Assembly: GCF_004366355.1 (NCBI RefSeq)
Contig: NZ_SODV01000001.1
Span: 3,720,001-3,784,000 of the forward strand
From: Dinghuibacter silviterrae
Lineage (GTDB): Bacteria > Bacteroidota > Bacteroidia > Chitinophagales > Chitinophagaceae
DNA length: 64,000 bases
Direction: 5' to 3'
Positions 1 to 8,590 of the stretch are shown here, one piece after another. Under the pieces are notes generated by a model. The model was not told the DNA's origin, did not search any database, and saw only the letters and a list, made by a program, of their open reading frames with translations. Numbering within the stretch: the first letter of the stretch is position 1; each line of letters starts with the position of its first letter. The position numbers were made by a program, and so were the translations under genes.

Positions 1-1300
1 CGCCGATCCGCTCCTTGATCCGGTCGATAGAATCAATCATCACATCCCGGGCATTGATGACCATCTTAAGGGTATCGTATTCGGCAAACACGGGTCGCAT
101 GTGTACGCGTGCGGTATCCAGGAACCCTTTCTCCTCACCGGCATCCACAAGAGCCTTATTAAGCGTCTTCAGGCTATCCTTTTGACGAACTGTCCAGGCG
201 CTGGTATGTGACGGCACAGGATTCACGACCAGGTATTGCCCGTTATACCAAATCCAATGCAGCAACCAGTATTGCATCGTGCGCAACGTATAGACATATA
301 ACAACAATTTCCGGACCGCCGTATCCTTTTCCGCTAATTTCCGCAGTCCTTGCTGCGCTTTGTCATCAGACTTTGTAAGGCCCAGGGAGTCGAGGCGTTT
401 CTGGGTTTTCAGTAACGATCCTATATTGGCATTACCATCCTGCAGGTATTTTAGCTTCTTCGCCAGGCCCCATTTCAGGGTATCCCCTTTGGCCAGGGAC
501 GTGTCGCACCTGCTGAATTGCTGATTATACCAATTGATCAGCATGGATTTCCAGGGATCGTGGTATATCAGCGAAATGTTGAACTCATCCTGGCAATGAC
601 AATCTTTTGAAAATATCGTGTCCAGTGCCATCGTCTCGGAACGCCACCAATAGCAATCCTCCTTGCCCGTCCAGGCATGTGCCACATCCGGCCGTAGGAA
701 GAACTCCTTTATAGAATCATTGCCAGCGGAGATCTTTACTGAGAATTGTTTGTACAGTAGCTCTTTGAAATACAGGGACAAAGGGAAAAAGCTCAGGTTG
801 TCCGCATAATGAAAAAAGCCCTGGTTAAGAGATGGGTCGTATTGATGCAAATTATAATAGTTCTTGCTCAGCGCTTGGCTCGCCGATCGGTAGTCATCGA
901 GATCACTCAACCATTTGGATGTGGTATCGGCGTTTCCGTTGAACAAAGACCAGAGGATCTTCTGATTTTCTGGATTCCCTTTGAAGAAGCGATATACACT
1001 GTCCATTTTGTCGAGGAATGGGTTGACCTCTCCGGCAAAGAAGGACCGGCTGATCCGGACGGAAAATACAACCCGGTCATAGCCGTTAAACGCAGGAGAG
1101 GGGAATCTGATGATCCTGCCTGTCTCGTCAAATTCGATGGAGACCGGGCGTGGTTTTTTTTTCGCTTTCTTCGGCATTGCATGTGTAGCGGAATCAGCCA
1201 GCGTTACCGAAACCGCTGAATCGGCACGTTTGGTCTGCGCAATTCCGGCAAATGAAAAAAAACTAAAAATGGCGCCATATAGAATACATCTCATAAGCAT
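1..1300 (-). CDS. Partial secreted protein of unknown function
   Basis: An open frame reads leftwards from ATG at 1300 (second ATG at 1294) and runs off the window edge after about 433 residues without a stop. The N-terminus (MLMRCILYG then a run of Phe, Ala and Gly ending in GIAQT) looks like a Sec signal peptide cut after AQ, so the product is probably periplasmic or outer-membrane exposed. The mature part is rich in aromatic residues, Lys and Asp, with a Trp/Tyr-rich stretch (WLLHWIWYNGQY) near the visible end and a Cys-His-Cys cluster (KDCHCQD) in the middle. I do not recognise a family. It begins 35 bases after the stop of the M35-type protease gene on the same strand, so the two are probably co-transcribed and may act together. 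Confidence 0.75.
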   Translation of the reverse strand, partial: MLMRCILYGAIFSFFSFAGIAQTKRADSAVSVTLADSATHAMPKKAKKKPRPVSIEFDETGRIIRFPSPAFNGYDRVVFSVRISRSFFAGEVNPFLDKMDSVYRFFKGNPENQKILWSLFNGNADTTSKWLSDLDDYRSASQALSKNYYNLHQYDPSLNQGFFHYADNLSFFPLSLYFKELLYKQFSVKISAGNDSIKEFFLRPDVAHAWTGKEDCYWWRSETMALDTIFSKDCHCQDEFNISLIYHDPWKSMLINWYNQQFSRCDTSLAKGDTLKWGLAKKLKYLQDGNANIGSLLKTQKRLDSLGLTKSDDKAQQGLRKLAEKDTAVRKLLLYVYTLRTMQYWLLHWIWYNGQYLVVNPVPSHTSAWTVRQKDSLKTLNKALVDAGEEKGFLDTARVHMRPVFAEYDTLKMVINARDVMIDSIDRIKERIG

Positions 1301-1335
1301 AGCTTTCAGCTATCAATAGAAAATTCGGTTTTGTG

Positions 1336-2472
1336 TCAGCCCCCTGCGTAGAATTCGTAACTATCCGCATTATTCGCTGCGTCATCGGGCCTTGTCGCGG
1401 CCAAGGCCTGGCAGGCCGCTTGGCCATACCGAACATCCAGGGTGTCTGCCGAGCTGTGGCTATGCTCATGCAGGACACGCCCCGCCATGGAGTTGGTTCC
1501 GGCCGGCGGCCGGGAAAAAAATGTTGTACAGATATTGATCCTGGGGTCTCCGGGATTGGTACAAGCGATCGCGCCGGGATCGCAGGCGTTGTCGTCGATA
1601 ATGTATACAAAGTCCGTCTCTTCAAAGCCCCTGACGATAGCTTGAAGCTTGGCTTGAACCTTGTTGAACCTGGCGGGTAAGTAGACGCCAAACCACAACT
1701 GGTACCGGGCGTCATTCTGCAAGCCCTTCAGCGCCTGGGAGGCTAGGATATACCCGTTGTCATGTGCATCGTTCACAGCCGCCTGTTGAGTCGCGGTCCC
1801 GCCCTGTATCGAGCAAGGCCTGAGGATCCCCGTTGCTGGCAACACCTGTTCGCTGACCAACGCAGCCACCGCCTGCCTATTCGTCGATTTCACCGGGGTA
1901 GCCCCGGTTTTCCCTTTTTCAGGCTGGCTCGTCTTTGGTATTCGCTTGTTTACGGGCGCCTTCGTCAGTGGTACAACCAGGAAATGGGCCCCTTTCACAT
2001 TGATCGACAACCGCGATACACAGTTCCCTTTTCCTGATTTAGCCGAAGAATGTTTAGCCGTTGTCCCGACTGTGTAGGCCCTGGCAATCACCGGAAGAGT
2101 CGGCTTTACCAGGAGACATTCGACACTTTTTTTGCGTAAGCCTATCCGATACCTGCCCTTTTGGAGAAAAGAGTAACCCCTAGCGATATCTATTTTTCGC
2201 GTCCTGGACCTTCCTGGTGGAATAAACACGAAATCCATCGGAGAAGGAACGCTTCTTACGGTCTGCTTACCGCCAAAGGGAATGCGTTTTCCATTTCTGC
2301 TGATTTCGAGACAGTCGGTTTTGAATCCCTCCAGAGGTGTGCCCCATTTTAAAAGGTACAAGGGGTTCTTTGACCGGTTAGATACCTCAAACACGAGATT
2401 TATCGGCCTGTCGACGGAATATTCGCCGCTGGCATACACAGTGACCTCGATGTCTCTTTCACGCTTAGGCAT
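1336..2472 (-). CDS. M35-family (peptidyl-Lys type) metalloprotease
   Basis: The 378-residue product has the layout of Lys-specific M35 metalloendopeptidases. Residues about 1-115 resemble the beta-sandwich domain that precedes the catalytic part in this family (VFEVSNRSKNPLYLLKWGTP). The C-terminal part is the aspzincin catalytic domain, with zinc-binding HEHSH at residues 335-339, a downstream Asp in the SADTLDVRYGQ segment and the family-typical NADSYEFYA tail. The enzyme would cleave peptide bonds using one zinc ion. The family is usually secreted, but this product starts MPKRERD with no signal peptide, and the frame upstream of the ATG meets a stop without another ATG. It is therefore either cytoplasmic or exported by a non-Sec route. 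A linker rich in Lys, Thr and Pro (about residues 165-205) separates the domains. The gene heads a two-gene unit with the partial secreted protein. Confidence 0.78.
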   Translation of the reverse strand: MPKRERDIEVTVYASGEYSVDRPINLVFEVSNRSKNPLYLLKWGTPLEGFKTDCLEISRNGKRIPFGGKQTVRSVPSPMDFVFIPPGRSRTRKIDIARGYSFLQKGRYRIGLRKKSVECLLVKPTLPVIARAYTVGTTAKHSSAKSGKGNCVSRLSINVKGAHFLVVPLTKAPVNKRIPKTSQPEKGKTGATPVKSTNRQAVAALVSEQVLPATGILRPCSIQGGTATQQAAVNDAHDNGYILASQALKGLQNDARYQLWFGVYLPARFNKVQAKLQAIVRGFEETDFVYIIDDNACDPGAIACTNPGDPRINICTTFFSRPPAGTNSMAGRVLHEHSHSSADTLDVRYGQAACQALAATRPDDAANNADSYEFYAGG

Positions 2473-2747
2473 ATTTGGTCTCTTTACGATCCGGCCCCGG
2501 ACCGATTAAATTAAATTTACGTCAGTTCCCAGCTGTTGCACACCGTTAAAACACCCATTTTACTATAAAAAAAAGGAAATAGGGGTGGCGTTCGCTCATT
2601 GTTGCTATGGACCCGGCATGGGGAACTATTCATCGAATGGCCGAGGAAACGATGAGATTGAATGAGGCTTCTAAGAAAAAAGGGTGTTTTAGCGGTTGTT
2701 TTGTCGTGTCGAAAAAATTATATTGTCACATAATCAATGTTTTAATA

Positions 2748-4529
2748 ATGAGTTATTTCCCGCCCATTACCATATCTACTGCTATACAGAAAATTGAGTA
2801 TAAACAATATTTGTTACCGGCAATTCAGAGGGAGTTTGTTTGGGGTTATCGGAATATCGAGTTGTTATTCGATTCCTTGATGCGTGAGTATCCGTTTGGC
2901 TCTCTTTTGATGTGGAAAGTGGAAGGAGCGAATAAAGGGGGGCACCGGTATTACGAAGTGCTCAAATATTATCGGGAACGGTATCATACACACTGCGAGG
3001 AAGTCAACACTGCGCTGTTGCCGGACTTCGAGGCTGTATTGGATGGGCAACAACGGCTCACGGCTTTATACCTGGGTCTGAAGGGTTCTTATGCGTATAA
3101 AACGTACAGGTTAAGCTGGAACGATAATTCATATTCTCTGCCGACAAGAAAGCTCTACCTAAATTTAAGTAGCTTGGTGAATCAGGACGATGCTGAAGGG
3201 GACGTCACGGAGGACGGTCGTTTGTATGATTTCCGTTTCCTAACCGATGCAGAGGTGGCGGAGGCTACAGATATATGGTTCGAGGTGGGCAAAATTTTGG
3301 GAATACAGGGTACATTCAAATTGGGGCAGTTTGTACGGGATCAGCAGTGGGCAGAGATCCCATTTATTAATGAAACGCTGGCCAAATTACATGATGTGGT
3401 TCATATAAAACCGCTAATTCATTATTACCTGGAGACTGATCAGGATTATGAGAAGGCGTTGAATATCTTCATTCGGATAAATAGCGGGGGTGAGAAGCTG
3501 GATTACTCAGACTTGATAATGTCGACCACGATTGCTGGGTGGAAGCTTTTAAAGGCACGAGAAGAGATCAATTCGTTGATCAGTGAAATTTGGGCGAATA
3601 GCGGGATTCAAATTAGCAAGGACTTGGTGTTGAGGACTTATTTGATGCTCTTTAATGAGGATATTAAGTTCCGGGTTGCGAATTTTTCTATGGCCAATGC
3701 CCAGGAATTTGAACAGCACTGGTACGATATCCGAGGTGCGATTAGCGAGGGTTTTCAGTTGATTAAGGACTTTGGTTACTCGGAAAATACTATGACATCC
3801 AAAAATGCTGCATTGCCCATTATATATTACCTGGCCAAAGCAAAAAAGGCGGAGGATTTTACAAAGAAGGTGGGCTATAAAGCGGACAGGGATATCATAA
3901 AGCGGTGGCTACATGCGGTATTGTTGCACAGAATTTTTGGCGGACAGGCTGACAGCGTGCTTAAAATCATACGGGATTGTATCTCGGACGAGTTGGGGAA
4001 AGGCGTGGAGGCTTTCCCCGCAGTAGCTATTGCAAAAAAAATGTCCAAGACAAGAAAGTCAATTACGGTGGACGACGAATTTATAGAGAATTTGTTGTAT
4101 ACGAGGTATGAAGATCGATATGCGTTTCCGATACTGGCGCTCTTGTACCCCTATCTGGATTATAAGAATGGAGATTTTCACAAAGATCATATACATCCGG
4201 TATCGCAGTTTTCTAAGCGGAATTTGAAAGTGAACGGTGTTGATACTGAGGTAGGCAATGGACATTATTTCAAGGATGCCGATTTCTACAATGGAATTGT
4301 AAACATGCAGTTGTTGGATGGAAATGAGAACAAATCTAAAAATGACAAAATGTTGTCGGAATGGGTGGCGGTTACCCGCCCTGATTTGAAAAGACAACTA
4401 ATTCCGGAAATGCTGGAATTTGAGCAATTCCCGGAATTTGTAGAAAGACGGTGGCATTTGTTGAAGGAGAAGCTCAGGGAAATATTGACGTTTTCCCCAG
4501 AGCAGGAGACGGAAGAGGCTGAAAGTTGA
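2748..4529 (+). CDS. DUF262/DUF1524 protein (GmrSD-like, probable type IV restriction)
   Basis: The 593-residue product has an N-terminal DUF262 domain and a C-terminal DUF1524 domain, the arrangement of GmrSD/SspE-like enzymes that use nucleotide to restrict modified DNA. Seen in the sequence: the LLPAIQREFVW motif near residue 22, the nucleotide-binding DGQQRLT motif from residue 99, FIRINSGGEKL in the middle, and DHIHP at about residues 480-484 followed by an Asn-rich segment (LLDGNENKSKN) that forms the HNH-like centre of DUF1524. I chose the ATG at 2748 because homologues begin close to SYFPPITI; the longer frame from 2607 adds 47 residues unlike the family. The gene stands alone, AT-rich against its left flank, at the start of what looks like a defence island. 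The exact modified-base target cannot be told from sequence. Confidence 0.82.
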   Translation: MSYFPPITISTAIQKIEYKQYLLPAIQREFVWGYRNIELLFDSLMREYPFGSLLMWKVEGANKGGHRYYEVLKYYRERYHTHCEEVNTALLPDFEAVLDGQQRLTALYLGLKGSYAYKTYRLSWNDNSYSLPTRKLYLNLSSLVNQDDAEGDVTEDGRLYDFRFLTDAEVAEATDIWFEVGKILGIQGTFKLGQFVRDQQWAEIPFINETLAKLHDVVHIKPLIHYYLETDQDYEKALNIFIRINSGGEKLDYSDLIMSTTIAGWKLLKAREEINSLISEIWANSGIQISKDLVLRTYLMLFNEDIKFRVANFSMANAQEFEQHWYDIRGAISEGFQLIKDFGYSENTMTSKNAALPIIYYLAKAKKAEDFTKKVGYKADRDIIKRWLHAVLLHRIFGGQADSVLKIIRDCISDELGKGVEAFPAVAIAKKMSKTRKSITVDDEFIENLLYTRYEDRYAFPILALLYPYLDYKNGDFHKDHIHPVSQFSKRNLKVNGVDTEVGNGHYFKDADFYNGIVNMQLLDGNENKSKNDKMLSEWVAVTRPDLKRQLIPEMLEFEQFPEFVERRWHLLKEKLREILTFSPEQETEEAES

Positions 4530-4772
4530 TTATATAAAAAAATTAACGGACAATGTTTGATAAGTTTGAGCCCTTTAAGGGTGTGCTAAAGCAAGATTTC
4601 GTGTTTCGTCCGACGCGTTCTGAAACGTGGATAGGTGGGGAAATGGTTAGAAGCGGTAAGGTGCACACAATAATTATTGCCTAAGTGGTGATGATCGGGG
4701 CAAAGGAAAAAATAACAGAGCCCTTTTGAAACTTAAATAATGAATAGATAGCCATATTTTGAAAATTATAGC
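4530..4772. other. Intergenic region with a possible 43-codon ORF
   Basis: This gap between the DUF262 gene and the HNH-ParB gene holds one plausible short frame on the plus strand, ATG at 4553 to TAA at 4684 (begins MFDKFEPFKG, 43 residues). It has no recognisable domain and may be chance or a relic. The three-gene unit that follows probably has its promoter between 4685 and 4772; a TATTTTG sequence near 4757 resembles, imperfectly, the TAnnTTTG box of this phylum. No terminator hairpin is obvious after the DUF262 gene. Confidence 0.3.
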
Positions 4773-6659
4773 ATGGCACGACTTGCTCCAACCCAACAAA
4801 CCATTAAGAAGCTATTCGCCTTATCTGGCAACAATTGTAGTTTCCCATCATGCTCGGAGAAAATTGTTGATAGCAATAATCACCTAATCGGCGAAATCTG
4901 TCATATAGAGGCCGCGGAACCAGGTGGCCAGCGCTACAATCCAACTTCAACAGACGACTATCGAAGAAGCTTAGAAAACCTCATCTTATTATGCGGCAAC
5001 CACCACAAGATCACAAATGATGTAAATAAATTTCCAGTGTCTGAACTAAAAAGGCTGAAGGTAGCCCACGAAGCTCGTAACCAATATAACAATTACAAAG
5101 TCTCGAATGAAATTGTGCAACAATCAATCAGCCAATATATGAAACAGGAAAATGCAAATTCATCATCGGGGTCACAGATAAATAACCAAGCAAATACGCA
5201 AAATATAGACACTCAAATTGGGACACAGCATAATCACTTTTACGGGCCTGACAAGGGTAAAAAGTCAAAGATTGAAGGGGTGCGAAAAATTAATAAGGAC
5301 TTCAAAGATGCCATAGATCAGACAAAACAACCCGCTTCTCCACCCGGAAAGTGGGTAATTGATTTCAAGAGCGAGTTGTCTGAACGGATAGAGAGAACTG
5401 TGGAAATAGTTCCTACAATCCTATTAAAATTCAGAAAAGATAATGGAAGAATAAAGGCAGATGTGGAAAGCCATGAGATCGTAAATAATATCACTTTAGA
5501 CGAATGTGATGTCGAAGCACAAGAGCTCTTAAGAAGCTTTCTTCTTAAAAGTGATCCAGAAAAGACCGAAGTGCTTAAAAAACAATTGATGCACAAATCG
5601 CAGCAACAACCAGCCATTGTTACTTGTGATGGGTTCTTAATAAACGGAAACAGACGTAAACTCTGTCTGGAGCAACTTTACAAAGAGACAAACCAAGATC
5701 CTCGATTTGAAAATATGCGAGTGGTGATTTTGCCGGAATCCGTTTCGGAGCTTGATATAAGAAAAATAGAAAATCGATACCAATTGCAAGATGAAGGGAA
5801 GTCTGAATATCACGGCTTAAATAGAGCGTTAACCATTAGGAGCAACGAGCTGGAAGGATATAGCTTAGAAGCACAGTTGCGGGACGACCCAAAATATACA
5901 GATAAGCACGGTAAGGACCTTGAAAAAATAGTTAATGAATTTAAAAAAAATTACTTGCACCCTTTAGAATGTGTTGATAGATATTTGAGAACTTTTGGTA
6001 TTGAGGGGCATTATAATGTGATATCCGAAAGCGCTGGTGACAAAGAGGGAAGATGGCAGGCATTTATAGACTATAGTAACGTTTATTATGGCACTATTTT
6101 AAACAAAGCAAAATTAGCCGAATTTAAAGTCAAGGAAAGCGAAATTGGGAAGATTGAGAATGCCATTTTTAAAGTTATAAGGAAAAGAAGTCTCAATTCA
6201 AAAGAGCTAGAAAGCTCGATAGGGAAGGTCCATGATTTTGTTAGAAAATCGCCGAAGTATATTAAAAATGCAGAAGCACGAAAATTTCTCTTGAAAATTT
6301 CAGAAGAGGTTCCCGAAGACCTTCCAGGGGAAATGAAATCAACTAAAGACGGTAAGAATTTTGAAGATCGAGACATTGATGAACAGTGGGGAAATCTCTA
6401 TAAAAAGGGTATTCTTGGCAATTTAATACAAGCGCATCGAATCATAACAAACCAGGAAGAGAGAGACAAGCCTTTAGAATTGCTGGAGGATGCACTAAAG
6501 AAGTTGCGTCACGAAAACCTTAAGATTGAGAATATGGACACCTCCTATTACGACAAGGCAATGGAATTAACCTCTCAGATAAGTGCTGAAGCGGACAAAA
6601 TCCACGAGGCAATTGACCATAGACGGTACAATTTAAAAAAGCTCAATAAGAAGAAATAG
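4773..6659 (+). CDS. HNH nuclease fused to a ParB-like domain (defence-system candidate)
   Basis: The 628-residue product has an N-terminal HNH nuclease domain: Cys22 and Cys27, His44 in CHIEAA, Asn69 in LENLILLC, Cys74 and His77-His78. This HNH type is known as an effector module in other prokaryotic defence proteins. Residues about 130-160 form a Gln/Asn/Thr-rich linker ending in HNHFYG. From about residue 170 the protein resembles ParB/Srx-fold proteins, with DGFLINGNRR at 286-295 as the nucleotide-binding motif and a helical region after it. The C-terminal part is Lys/Glu-rich and helical. The stop TAG shares its last base with the GTG start of the SNF2 gene, so translation is probably coupled. 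Together with the SNF2 helicase and the adenine methylase it looks like the nuclease component of a restriction-modification-like system. The function is inferred from domains and context. Confidence 0.75.
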   Translation: MARLAPTQQTIKKLFALSGNNCSFPSCSEKIVDSNNHLIGEICHIEAAEPGGQRYNPTSTDDYRRSLENLILLCGNHHKITNDVNKFPVSELKRLKVAHEARNQYNNYKVSNEIVQQSISQYMKQENANSSSGSQINNQANTQNIDTQIGTQHNHFYGPDKGKKSKIEGVRKINKDFKDAIDQTKQPASPPGKWVIDFKSELSERIERTVEIVPTILLKFRKDNGRIKADVESHEIVNNITLDECDVEAQELLRSFLLKSDPEKTEVLKKQLMHKSQQQPAIVTCDGFLINGNRRKLCLEQLYKETNQDPRFENMRVVILPESVSELDIRKIENRYQLQDEGKSEYHGLNRALTIRSNELEGYSLEAQLRDDPKYTDKHGKDLEKIVNEFKKNYLHPLECVDRYLRTFGIEGHYNVISESAGDKEGRWQAFIDYSNVYYGTILNKAKLAEFKVKESEIGKIENAIFKVIRKRSLNSKELESSIGKVHDFVRKSPKYIKNAEARKFLLKISEEVPEDLPGEMKSTKDGKNFEDRDIDEQWGNLYKKGILGNLIQAHRIITNQEERDKPLELLEDALKKLRHENLKIENMDTSYYDKAMELTSQISAEADKIHEAIDHRRYNLKKLNKKK

Positions 6660-8590
6660 TGATAAAACTGTCTATTGAAAACGGAAACATTATTATTCAA
6701 GAGGCAGCAAACCTCAAACACTATCAATTATCCCAATTACAATACTTCGGGTACACAAAAGTAGTTGGCAATTTTATAAAGCCAATAGTATCCATAGAAA
6801 GTGATATAGCTAAAATTATAGAATATTTTACGGATGAGTCCGTAAATCTTGAGGTCTCCAATGAGATTAATTTGCTTCTCAGCTCTGCCGCAAAACAAAA
6901 TGAACAGTTAAGCCTCCGTTTTAATATTGCCAAAGAAGTAAAAGATGGCAACTTCAATAAAGAGAATCTTCTTTTATTCAATACCTTTTTGAACAGGCTT
7001 CCAAGGAAACTGAAGCAACATCAAATAAAATCAGCGTTCCATCTTTATTCAATCGGTAATGGAGCCAACTTTTCAGTTCCTGGCAGTGGTAAAACTTCAG
7101 TCGTATTATCCGTCTATGAAAAATTAAAGGAGGATAATATTTGCAACATTCTTTTTGTGATAGGTCCTCCGGCCTGCTTTCAACCATGGAAAAATGAGTT
7201 TTATGAAACTTTAGGGCGACAACCGAATTCAATTATTCTATCCGGCGGGAATATATCCGAAAGAAAGTCCGAGTATTACAAACCAATTGAAATTACAGGA
7301 GAACTTTACTTAAGTACATTCCAGACGATATTAAACGATTGCCATGACGTAATAAAATTCCTGTCACAAAAGTCAATAAAGGCCTTCGTGGTCATTGATG
7401 AGGCCCATTATATCAAGCAAATAGGTGGTTCATGGGCTAACGCCTTAATGTACATCAGTGAGCATGCAATGTTTAAATGTATTTTGACGGGGACACCTAT
7501 TCCTAGGAGTTACAAAGACCTGTTTAATTTGTTCGATTTTCTATGGAATAGCAATAGCCCTTTAAAGGAGGCTGATAAAATTCAAATTGATGTATGGGAG
7601 AAAAATAAGAACGATGAAGCTGTAAAGGAATTATTGAACGAAAAGGTAGGACCACTTTTTTACCGAGTTCGTAAAAAGGATTTGGGCTTATTGGACCCGA
7701 ATTTTCATCCGCCGATTCTGGTGGAGATGAACGCCTATGAGAAGAAAATATATCAATTTGTAAATGCAAAAATACTTGAGCTGTCACAGGATGAATATTT
7801 TGAAAACGAGGGAATTTTAAATCGATTATGGCAGGGAAGAATGATTCGACTTCGTCAAGCTCTTTCATACTCTAAATTGCTGGATTTGCCCATTGAGTCG
7901 CTTAATGATACTCCCTTTCCAATCTCAGAGCTAAAAACCACATTAACTAACTATGATAAATTGGAAATCCCTGCAAAGGTCGAGAAGCTCATCGAAATGG
8001 TCAGAGTGCTTTTGGAGCGGGGCCAAAAGGTACTCATTTGGTCAAACTTTATCGGCACATTACATCTGCTAAAGAATCATTTCTTGAGTCTTGATTGGAG
8101 GGCCGAATTGATATATGGCAAAACTCCAAGAAGAAAAGATGATGATTTTGAAATTAGCGAAGAAAAGACAAGGGAAGACATTCGGGATGAATTTATTGAT
8201 CCGAAAAGTGGTTTGAATATTTTAATTGCTAATCCTGCGGCATGCTCTGAATCAATATCTCTGCACAAAACCTGTTTTAATGCAATCTATTATGATTTGT
8301 CATACAATTGTGCCCAATACCTTCAGTCGCTAGATAGAATTCATCGTGTTGGAGGATCCGAGTACAATCAAGCCAACTATTATTTTCTGCAATACAGAAA
8401 TTCCCTAGATCAGGATATAAAAAAAAGTTTAGATAGAAAAGCTCAGAGAATGTATGATTTAATCGAACAAGATTATGTGATTTATAATTTAGATTTGTAC
8501 GAAGAGGGCGCATCAGATGATATAGATGCGTATAAACGAATTTTTTTAAAGCAAAAGAAAACTGGAACGGGGGAACAACATGAGCAATAG
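6659..8590 (+). CDS. SNF2-family DNA helicase/translocase
   Basis: The 643-residue product carries the two RecA-like lobes of SNF2 superfamily-2 ATPases. Seen: Walker A PGSGKT around residues 141-146, ILFVIGPP (motif Ia), DEAH at 247-250, LTGTPIP (motif III), IWSNF (motif IV), and a terminal SLDRIHRVGG that replaces the usual QRxxRxGQ of motif VI. About 125 residues precede motif I and match nothing I know. Translation probably starts at GTG 6659, overlapping the previous stop by one base, since the frame reads MIKLSIENG directly from it. The 3' end overlaps the methylase start by 11 bases. In such a unit the protein would use ATP to move along or remodel DNA and to link modification state to the HNH nuclease; this role is inferred, as in systems such as DISARM where an SNF2-like protein and a methylase occur together. 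Confidence 0.82.
   Translation: MIKLSIENGNIIIQEAANLKHYQLSQLQYFGYTKVVGNFIKPIVSIESDIAKIIEYFTDESVNLEVSNEINLLLSSAAKQNEQLSLRFNIAKEVKDGNFNKENLLLFNTFLNRLPRKLKQHQIKSAFHLYSIGNGANFSVPGSGKTSVVLSVYEKLKEDNICNILFVIGPPACFQPWKNEFYETLGRQPNSIILSGGNISERKSEYYKPIEITGELYLSTFQTILNDCHDVIKFLSQKSIKAFVVIDEAHYIKQIGGSWANALMYISEHAMFKCILTGTPIPRSYKDLFNLFDFLWNSNSPLKEADKIQIDVWEKNKNDEAVKELLNEKVGPLFYRVRKKDLGLLDPNFHPPILVEMNAYEKKIYQFVNAKILELSQDEYFENEGILNRLWQGRMIRLRQALSYSKLLDLPIESLNDTPFPISELKTTLTNYDKLEIPAKVEKLIEMVRVLLERGQKVLIWSNFIGTLHLLKNHFLSLDWRAELIYGKTPRRKDDDFEISEEKTREDIRDEFIDPKSGLNILIANPAACSESISLHKTCFNAIYYDLSYNCAQYLQSLDRIHRVGGSEYNQANYYFLQYRNSLDQDIKKSLDRKAQRMYDLIEQDYVIYNLDLYEEGASDDIDAYKRIFLKQKKTGTGEQHEQ

Noticed and set aside
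2607..2747. Longer start for the DUF262 protein
   Set aside because: The added 47 residues are unlike the family and the ATG at 2748 precedes the conserved start.
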